Source: Blastomussa wellsi (taxonomy: Eukaryota > Cnidaria > Anthozoa > Scleractinia > Plerogyridae). From it: 64,000 nt of DNA. The translations under genes and the position numbers were made by a program. How positions within the stretch are numbered: position 1 is the stretch's first letter; each line of letters starts with the position of its first letter. The notes beneath the pieces are model-generated. The model was given only the letters and a program-made list of their open reading frames with translations, was not told the DNA's origin and ran no database searches. This document shows, one piece after another, positions 49,665 to 59,000 of this stretch. The stretch lies in the NCBI GenBank assembly GCA_947652115.1, contig OX393563.1:5983116-6047115 (forward strand), given 5' to 3'.

Positions 49665-50884
49665 GGTCCGATCTGTTATGGCTATAGCAAATAATAAATT
49701 TTGGTTTATAGGATGGGTCTTGGGTACCTGGCTACACCTCTATCCCGGAGGATGGGTAGGAAGCCCCTCCCGGGTGATTATACCATATTACCCTTCCTTA
49801 GTCAGCACTTCTCGACCAATAAAATGCTCCTGTTGTTCTACTCTAGATTGGACCCAAACTGATTACTATAAACCACCCGGTGGAAACACCAGCAGCCAGA
49901 GCGGCGCTGTTGACTTTGATAAGACACTGATCCTTCCCATGGTGCTTCAGTACCTCACGCCGACCGCTGTGTCATTTGTGGGACTGGGCGCTGTGTCGGC
50001 CGCTGTAATGTCTTCTGTGGATTCCAGTTTCCTCTCGGCCAGCTCCATGTTTGCTCATAACGTTTACAAAATTATCTTTAGACAACAGGTAAGCGTAGCC
50101 TTATTAGAACAGTTTTTTGTTCAACCCCCTTCCCCAAAGGAGATTATGGCTATGTAGTTAATTGGGTACTCGTTGTAACTGATTAAGATTTGTGCCGAAA
50201 GAAAGTGTTCTCTTATAATGTAGAGGATCTAATATTGGGAAAACTAAGGATAAGAGAAAGTTCTTCCCTCAAGAGCCTTGATTTCAGAATGCAGCACAAT
50301 ATTTGTACTCCTGACTTTTCGCCAAGTACCTGGCGGGTTTTTTTTATCAGAATTGTAACCGTGGCACGTCTTTCTCTCTCCAGGCCTCTGATAGGGAAGT
50401 CGTGTGGGTGATGCGTGTAGCCATATTTGGAGTTGGAGCGGCGGCTACATCAATGGCTCTGACCGTTGGCTCGATCTATGTTCTGTTTCTTCTGTGCAGT
50501 GATATGGTATATGTGATACTGTTCCCGCAGTTGTGCTGTGTTATCTACCTCAAAGACGCAAATACCTACGGCTCTATTGCGGGTTACATACTGGGGCTTG
50601 TGTTGCGCGTCGGGGGAGGGGAGGATAAAATTGGTTTTCCTTCGTTCATTAAATACCCGTTTTATGACGAAGTCAAGGGTCAATTGTTTCCCTTCCGTAC
50701 CCTGTCCATGATCGTATCTTTTATTACTATTGTGGTTGTATCCTACGCGGTTAAATTTCTGTTTGAGAGGGAAATTATTCCGCTAAAGTACGATTTCTTG
50801 AACTCCTTCAAAAACTATGAATTGCTGAAACCGCTGATCGATGAGAAAGGCAAGCCAACAAGTGACAAATTGGCCCTGAAATAA
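45402..50884 (+). CDS. SLC5A7: High-affinity choline transporter, SLC5A7/CHT1-like, copy C
   Basis: Exons: 45402-45564, 46151-46264, 47852-48156, 48696-48821, 49392-49545, 49847-50088, 50384-50884; 534 residues. Exon lengths 1-6 and all phases equal those of copy B. The acceptor TTTCAG ends at 45366, 35 bases before the ATG, and AATAAA is at 50980-50985. Two changes stand out. The conserved MSSADSS segment reads MSSVDSS. The tail stops at TAA (50882-50884) where copy B has a glutamate codon, and an aligned in-frame remnant of 12 codons plus TGA continues to 50923. Everything else is intact, so I treat it as a working gene with a shortened tail. Introns 1-3 carry unrelated repeats; intron 5 has a GAT-type microsatellite (about 49625-49662). 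Confidence 0.92.
46625..47085 (+). repeat. GC-rich interspersed repeat in intron 2 of copy C
   Basis: The longer relative of 31441-31600. It contains a perfect hairpin TGGCGTCACCGGTGG/CCACCGGTGGCGTCA (about 46870-46910) and many GCGCGC words. No coding frame. Confidence 0.5.
47235..47330 (+). repeat. 19-bp tandem repeat
   Basis: Four to five copies of TGGTGTTCATTTATCTCTC, decaying into TTCATCTCATTTATCTCA. Confidence 0.75.
47458..47569. mobile_element. Short TIR element, CAGTGG-GATCTAG family, copy 2
   Basis: It has the core AAGGCCCAAAGGGCTAGAAAA and the ends GTGGATCTAG and CTGGATCCCCCACTG, as in copy 1. Confidence 0.55.
47655..47800 (-). mobile_element. tRNA-derived SINE, minus strand
   Basis: On the minus strand box A is TAGCTCAGTTGACAGAGCAT and box B is CACGGGTTCGTATCTCG, followed by GAAGCCCTGA. 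The 5' end lies about 50 bases before the acceptor of exon 3 in copy C. It resembles a tRNA head too closely to be chance, but the stems are imperfect. Confidence 0.6.
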
Positions 50885-51458
50885 TTTGAAAACAAAAACC
50901 AAAATGTCATCGAACAAGACTGAGCAGGGTGACGTTAACTCTTTGTTTGTACTTTAGAAGTTGAATACAATGAATACGGAATAAAGAAATTAAATAGGTT
51001 GCACAACAGAGATTTTTAAGAGATTTCATAGTACCTCTCTTCACCCAGGTGTATAAATGAGTGTACTGGCAGAATAATGATGTGGGGGGGGGGGGGAAGG
51101 AGTTAACCCTAGGGTTGTCTAGCATCCCCCTCCAGGGGGAGTAGAAATATTGGACCATTAAAAGTGTCCTTTGCCATAGTGTTAGCCTTGCAGTTTTAAT
51201 AGTTTTTTCTACACATTACAGCACGTCTGATACGAGCATCTCTGCAAAGAGATCCGGCAAGAAGAACTACTGACTATTACTTTGTGTTTTGTTGATCCCT
51301 GCATTCAAAGGTTACTTTAGAAATGTATATCCGACGTAAAAAAAGTAACTATAACGAACTGAGCAAGTCGAAAAAACCGGCTGAATATCTTTAACGGCAT
51401 TTGCTGGCAAAATTAAGAGTTCGAACCACAAACAGCGTTTCAATCTATTTATTATAAT

Positions 51459-51640
51459 AGGCCATTTCCGAGTTCTCTTTGGCCTCCGCGTCGAAACGAG
51501 TCTAAGTGCGAAACCATTCATATGTAAATGTATGTAACCTGCATCTTCATTCTCATGCAAAACGAGCTCATTCCCATATGAATAGTTTCGCACTTAGATT
51601 CGTTTTGAAACAGAGGGAGCAGGGAACTCGGAAATGGCCT
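51459..51640. mobile_element. MITE with about 65-bp terminal inverted repeats
   Basis: The ends AGGCCATTTCCGAGTTCTC and GGGAACTCGGAAATGGCCT are inverted; both arms also contain AAGTGCGAAAC.ATTCATATG or its inverse. Confidence 0.65.
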
Positions 51641-52800
51641 TTTAAGGCCCTTGTATGAGGGCTCATGTACAGTACAATATTCCTGAATCGGGGTATAATG
51701 TAGTGAAAATCTTGACAGACTTTAAAAATTTCATTTTGCATTTAATCCGGTCGCACAGAAAACTAGCTATATTCAAGTCTACTTTGTTAAAAACAGTTCG
51801 TGGACCAGCACAATTGAGCAAGAGTTATAAGAACGTGAACTTCTATGGAACGGCAAAAAGCACAGGATATAAACTATGTTCAAAATTGAAATTGTTCGAG
51901 TTTATTAGTAATATTCTTTATTATTCGGAGTTCTGTAGAAAATACCGGTAAGTAATAAGTAATTTTCCCGTTTCGTACAGATAGAAAGAAGCGATATTAA
52001 TTGGTTTAAGATTAATAATAATTAATAATAATTGGTATTTTATGACGTATGATACGAGTAGAACAAAGTTTATATTTGATGGGGAAAATTTTTATAGTTA
52101 TTCAAGTACAAGCTTATCAAGGCTTGTTTTTTATCGACACTTATGTACCAGTTTGCCGCGATGCATTCCTGGATTACAAGCTGTCCCACTTTTTCTCTAT
52201 AGACCGTCGGGAGAGAAGCGAAAAAGAAAAGTGCAGTTAACAAAGCGCGAAATCTCAGAGGAGATAGAGGCAGTGTGCAATAAAGTTGAACTTGAGACGG
52301 TTTTCCCATTCACGCTCTTTCAAGTTCTCACTTCATGCTTGACGGACTTAAAAGAAAAAGCTGGGACTGCTCACAGTCTAACATTCTAGAGTTATTTTCG
52401 CCTCGAAAAGCACCAATACCCTGATAAACAACTATTTGCCGAAGTGGAGGTGGCTGTGGTGGGTATGTACCGAGAGGTAAATACCCATCACAAGTCACCG
52501 ACATTGAGGTGAATAGTTGTTTTTGTATATACTTAAAACAGCGAGATAATGTAACTAAAAAATGGTTATTTCAACTCATTTATTTACTAGAGGGTCCGGG
52601 AAGCTCACGAGTTGATCGGAGGTGAATAATTAACAATTATTCCTCGAGCCCGATTGGGCTCTTAGTCTTCGGCCTCGTCCGAAACTTCAGCAAAACGCAT
52701 TGTTTTGGTTTTCAAATCCGGTGCTTTCGCTACTAGTGGGCTATAACATATAGCCTGGTAGTAGCTCAACCAATCAGAACGCAGCATTGATAATAGACAT

Positions 52801-53010
52801 TATAATTTGGTTTTATCAACTGGGTTGATAATGTCAACTGGCCACCGTAAAGAGATTCAAGAGCTGACGTTTCGAGCGTTAGCCCTTCGTCGGAGCGGCT
52901 ATTAAAGGGCTAACGCTCGAAACGAAGGGCTAACGCTCGAAACGTCAGCTCTTGAATCTCTTTACGGTGGCCAATTGACATTATCAACCCAGTTGATAAA
53001 ACCAAATTAT
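52801..53010. mobile_element. Long palindromic MITE in the presumed TMC 3' UTR
   Basis: The arms, about 90 bp each, read TTTGGTTTTATCAACTGGGT inward through GGCCACCGTAAAGAGATTCA and GCTGACGTTTCGAGCGTTAG, then return. The centre repeats GGGCTAACGCTCGAAACG. It begins 66 bases after the TMC stop codon. A single-arm relative lies at 63536-63626. Confidence 0.7.
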
Positions 53011-53075
53011 ACTGTTAAAAAACAGTCAACTAATGTCGGCTACAGTGATAAGTGTAACTAGAGCTAACCTAATAG

Positions 53076-56000
53076 TTAAGTATCAAACATGGCGGCTAAT
53101 GAACCTCCGTCTTTCATCGTCTCTTGGCTTGACATGACATCTTTTGCGGTGTCTTTAACTTGCAGCTGTATTGCTTCTTCGCCGTAACCCGAACTCTTCT
53201 CAACATTAAAGCTAGAAGGACGTTTATCAGGATTTCTGGTTTCTCTTTCCCAGCTCTCACGACTATTTTGATGACGATGATGAAAATGGTCACGTGATAG
53301 AACTTGTTTACCTCTTGAGGTGGTTATCCGCTGCCCAGCGGATCGTACACTCGAAACAGTGGACGAGCTTGAACTGCTCGTCCTGTGAACAATAACTTTC
53401 ACTTCACGGTGCACGTGAGTATTAGCGTCACGAGTGTCCTCTACAACTCCATCATATGTCACAATAGGAACAATGTCTTCGCGCTGCGCTTCTCGCGCTC
53501 TTGTCTTGCACGAAACACCGCTGGTCAACTTGCTGGTAGGAGATGATGAACTCTTCACCCTCTCTCCAGGGGATTCATTGTCGTTAGCATAAGTTGTGTT
53601 TTCATTCACGAGGTGATGGGATTTACTTCTATCTTGCAAACGACGTCGCTGACCACGGTAGTGATTGCAGCTGTTATCTTCACTTGATGTATTGCGGTGT
53701 CGCTCTAAATTTATCAGGAATAAACGACAAAAAAGAAGAATTTAACAATATCAGTTATATACTGGCTCGGATATAGACTGTTCACAGCCGCTCTATTTTT
53801 TCAACGCAAAAGAAATCGCGCGAGCAAAAAACAGCGAGCGAAGCACTAGGGGGTGGGGGCGGGGAGCGAGCGAAAGAAAAAATAGATTTTTTTGCTCCCC
53901 GCACCCTACTCCTTCGTGCCTCACGTTTTGCGCTGGAGTCCAGTTCTCTCGCGATTCATTCACCGCGTTCGCCGATCGAGGAAAAATACGAAAAAATAGC
54001 GGACTGTGAACAGTCTAACTCGGATATTCACTTTTATCTAGCTTCCATCAAGTTTAATCTGACCAAACTAAACAGACACGTCTTAGTTGCTTTCATAACT
54101 TGAAAATGGGAGGAACATACTGGTAAAAGTACTTACCGGACGCTCTTCGAAATATTTTCTTTCTGTCCTCCGTTCTTTCCTAAACCGAAAGCAGAATATA
54201 TCATTGAATTTTGCTTGAGGCCTGACAACGAGGATAGCCTTGATAGATTTTTAGCAAACTGCCAGCTCATGTCAACCCGCCCAGCCCTGAGCACTTTAGC
54301 TCTCTGCGGTGAACTCCAGCTCCTATAGGGTTTTGTTGAAAGTGTCCTTTGTTGTAATGGCAGCCTTGCAGTTTTGTTTTTCTCTACACGTTGTAATGAC
54401 GTCAGGTACCCTGGGGGACTTGCTTATGAAAGGGGCGGGGTTGCTCGTCGGAAATTTTGAATTAAACACCTAAAGTGAGACGACGAGCATCCCCGATATG
54501 CGAGTCCCCCTTGGGTCTGGTACGAGCATCTCTACAAAGAGATGCGGTAACAAGAACTACTAACTGTTACCTTGCTTTTGGGGTGCCCTGCATTCAAGGG
54601 TTTTGCTGGTCACATTTATGGCTATACTTAATACTTACATACTGTAACTGTAAAACCAGCTCACGATTGGAACTTTGGAGGTAATTTGCTTTAGACCTGT
54701 AGTAGTAGATTGCAATCCTGGCGAGAAAACAAGTTGAAACTCAGCCCTTGAGCAGGAGTATGCCAAAAAATCGAGGAAACTGGTATTTTGTTCTTAATAT
54801 TCTTGCAAATAATTATTTTCAGCAAGCATTTTCTCAAAAATACTGTTACTTTTTTGGAGAGGGGGTGGGGGTGGGTACATACATACATACATTAACTTTA
54901 TTTAGACACGTTAAAAACATCAGTAGACATGTTTGTCGTGTGGGAGTGTGAGGACGACATTATACGATCTTGTAACTCTAGCATCATGGGAAGGCTGTTC
55001 GACAATTGAGCCCCGCTGTAACAGAAGCTACGTTTAAGGAAGTCAGTTCGGGGTTTAGGTAGAGCTAATCTATTTTCCTTGTCTCTGAGTTCGTATTCTA
55101 TGTTGAATGGCATAAACAGATCTTTTAAGTACTGTGGCGTTAGCTTATTCAAGGTTTTAAACATTAGTTTCGCTTTTTGTTTTTTCCATCTGGGTGATCT
55201 AGTAGAAGGATTAAATCTGCGCTCGAATCATTTGACCCACACTCTCAGAGCCAACCTCGTTCCCAGGGTCCCGCACCGCCCCCAAGCCAGGGAAAAGACC
55301 CTGGGAACGAGGTTGTCTCAGAGCTTATCCTGGTTTCGGTAGCATGATGGATCAGGACTACAACGCACACCATTATCGACCCTATAACGCTGGTCATTAT
55401 CTACCAATGCGCCACCCAGTGTATATTCCCAGAGGCTAGGCCGCTGGGGTACATAAACGACCAATTTGTACTAATAATCGTATATTTTTTAATACTTACG
55501 ACATTAATATGAACGCTGGTATGACAACGCTTGGACCACTCAAGTAGTCAACCACGGTGTTCAACAGGGCGGGGCCATTGTCGATCGATTCCGTTAGCAC
55601 CGTGTACATGTTACGTTTGCCTCTGTGGATTCATGAAAAAAGAAAATACATATATTAATTATGTTTATGTAAGTGGCGGATCCAGACTTCTTTCTAAGGT
55701 GGGGGCAGGAAATATTTCCGGCCATTGGGGCCTTAAATTAAGGTGGGGCCCCCAAAAATTTCCCATTACGGAGGGGGGGGGGGGGTCCCCTAGATCCGCC
55801 CCTGCATGTTAACTTTGAAATTTATACGAGCTTTATCACCCTCTTTAAAATATTTTTTCCTATGTTTCAGTGGTATGCATAAAAACTAGCTACGCTTAGT
55901 GTTAATGAAGCTAATATCATGGGTGACAAATTACTCCTTAATTTTGAAATTTCAGCGTTACTCTGTAATTTCACATGTGAAATTATAAGGTTGCCACGGC

Positions 56001-59000
56001 ACCGTTTGGCGCGAAATTTCTCTATACAATAAACAAGTCAAAAACCCACGATTCTGGGCGTAATTTGTCACTTGTGATATTAAAAGGTAATCAAATCGCA
56101 TACTCGTGAAATCAGAGGAAATAATTTCACTTGCGTTTTGTCAAAATTCTCATAATTATGAGAATTTTGACAAAACGCGCGTGAAATTATTTCCTCTGAT
56201 TTCACGAGTATACGATTTTATTACCGTTTAATATCACGTTTTAGTGAACCTCCTTAATAGGGATAATCTTATAGACGTTCTTCTTCATAACATATTTAAT
56301 TTTTTTCTTTTGACATAAAACCGTATTTTCGTGGTCTGTCTTCTATAGTAAGGTTGTCCCACCTGAAAGGTCCACACCACTTGGAGGGTTCGATCCTATG
56401 AAAAATAAAATCAAAACATGGGTTATATCAACTATTCAAGAGTCGAGACGTAGTGGTTATAGAACGTGGACATCAGCCTAGGCAACAGATCTTGCTCAGG
56501 CTGCGGAAAATAGAAACATGTAAGCGAACTACTAGGCAGACTCAGTATAGTTCTGTTTATAATTTGGTTATATTTATACGGTAACTTATGCGATGGTTCT
56601 TTTTATGTTTATCCACGAGTCAGCCTCTCCTTTTTTAGGGACACTTTAAAAGCTTGTAAAACACGTTTCTTTGAACACTGGTTCGAAAAGAAAAACTGCG
56701 AGGAAGGGCAAAAACAAGAAAAACACGAAATTACACGACAGTCTTACTCCACAGCGGCGTATCCTACAGCCAACATGCACAGGAACAACATCACAAGGAG
56801 AAGGAACAGATAGAAACGGTGTGAGGCCTTGAAGATCCTCTTGGGAGGGACATTAGTGACCATCACGGCCCAGCTCCTGAGGTACATGATGATGACGAGC
56901 TTGAGTATGTTCAACATGATGAGTCCCGGGGAGAAAATCAGGCCCATCCTAAAAAAAGGAATCGGAACTTCAGTTTTTTTGGCACCGACAAGACCACAGG
57001 TCAAGATATTAAACATGTTACACTGCAGGTATCGCCAATTAAATATCCAGTGCTTGTTTAGTTGAACTCACCATATCAATCCTTGGCTGTTAATGAGCTG
57101 CAATACATTTTCCGCTAGTTTAAACTCAGGATAGCCTAACTGAGGAACAATGACAATTTTATTTGCAATGATTTTGTGAAAGCAATATAATAAACAATAG
57201 AGTCTGCGTTCGAGCCTAGTGGCCTATCAGGCCGGAGGCGTATTTTGGCTTCCCCCGGCCTCGATGGGATGCTAAACCATGTCAGCGCTTAAATTATCTG
57301 GTACTGACCCACTAATGCACCTGGGTAGAAGGAGATACTGTGAGAGGTAAGTTAAAGGGGTATTATTATCAATATACGCGGCCAAATTGAAATCCGGCCT
57401 CGTTAAAACACGCGTTGTGTGGGCCGCTGATGAGCATTAACGGCCCTGAAGCTGATTGGTTCACGTTCCATCAGCCGGTGAATTTCAACCAATCAGGTTA
57501 CGTTTAGCCTTTAGACGCGGGAAAACCATTGAGGCCGGACGAGCGAAAAACAAGGCTGAGCAAGCTTTTGAAGTTCAGTTTCACGCTAAACGAATAGTTT
57601 TCATAGAGAAAAATCTGTCTAGTTGTTAAATAGGAAAAATACAGACAAAAAGGTCGGATTCAGACTTGAAGACAGGTTAGAAGCAAAAGCACAATTTGTA
57701 AGAAACAAGGAAAGCAAGTTCTTGTCGTCTTTACGAGAAGCGAAATATCGTTCACCTACGGTCGAGCAAAATTAGCTCGGCTGAAGTACTGTGACAATTT
57801 TACACCTAAGGTCAACTGGAAATTGTAAGTTCGTTAAATATTTTGATTATCTATGAGTTCTTAATTCATTGTCGATTATTTTCAGTGACATCTTAGCTAT
57901 AACCACAAAGTTCTGCACCTGTTCAAAACATATCGGTCCGGCTTTTACAGTTATATAAACATTTTCAGCGCGAAGTAGTACTTGTATTCTTGAAAACGTT
58001 ATTAAATTCGTTAGTCATCAGGATGTTATTTGGCCTTGTATATTGATAATAATAACAATCAATGAAATTTAATGCAATGAAATGAAAAATGAATGAAAAA
58101 TCTTCGCGCTCGGGCCGCAAATGACACTACGCGGACGCAAATAAACAATATTCCCTCAAAAAGTCATTTTATTCCCTTATTATTAAATCCGGCCTCGTCA
58201 AAACACACTCTCTGGACGCTCTGCCCAATGGCGGGGAAAAAATCCCGCCGTTGTGCCGTCTGTTCCGGAAAATTCCCGCTGGAACGTATTTCAACCGGTT
58301 GAACAGGAAATTTTGGCTAAATGGAAAGCGCCCCAGGAGTTCCGCTTTTGCATTAATGGCCCTGAAGCTGATTGGCTCACCCTCCATCATCCGATGAATT
58401 TAAACCAATCAGATTACGTTTAGACCTTTTGACGCAGCTTGAGCGCAGCAAGATTTGAAGCTGAAAAACACTTGATGCACACAGTCTGCACACAGTAGTA
58501 CAGAACGAAAAGTCTAAAATGGAAGAAGAAATCTGTAGTCAAAACTCTGCTTTTATAGGAAAACGTGAACTGGATAAGGTAGAAGCAAAAGCTCGGACCG
58601 AAAATACCAAGAGAATCACTTCTTGGGGCATTAAAAAGTTTGAGAAATGGTGCGAAAAGCGAAAGCTCAACGTTGATCTGAATTCTATTGCCTCGGTGGA
58701 GCTGAATGAAGAGCTACGTGAATTTTTTGCGAGGTTAAATCGGTAAAAGGCCAACCATTAACGCCTAGTACTGCAGATTTGCTCGATTACAAAGCACAAA
58801 GATGAAAGAAACTTGAGTCGCTACATTTCTCAAACTACCAGCGCTCCAAAACGACAATGCACCAGGTTCTTGCAAGAAGCGTTTGATGGAGATTCGGCTT
58901 CCGCAGAAACCTCTCAAGATTCCAGCGCATCAAACAACACCGCCGCTTCTAGTGCAAGCACTTCAGTTTCTCAATCACTACAGAATCAGTTTCTGTCTTT

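Larger units (their letters stand above)
50885..53075. other. Convergent intergenic region between copy C and the TMC gene
   Basis: It holds the 3' UTR of copy C, a SINE 3'-end fragment (51035-51157), a repeat unit shared with 54340-54602 (51158-51312), the MITE at 51459-51640 and the palindrome at 52801-53010. Two ORFs (51655-51951, 98 codons; 52042-52389, 115 codons) have no recognisable domain and may be chance. Confidence 0.4.

Noticed and set aside
51655..52389. Two ORFs of 98 and 115 codons between transporter C and the TMC gene
   Set aside because: No domain, no splice or codon pattern, next to repeats; probably chance frames.
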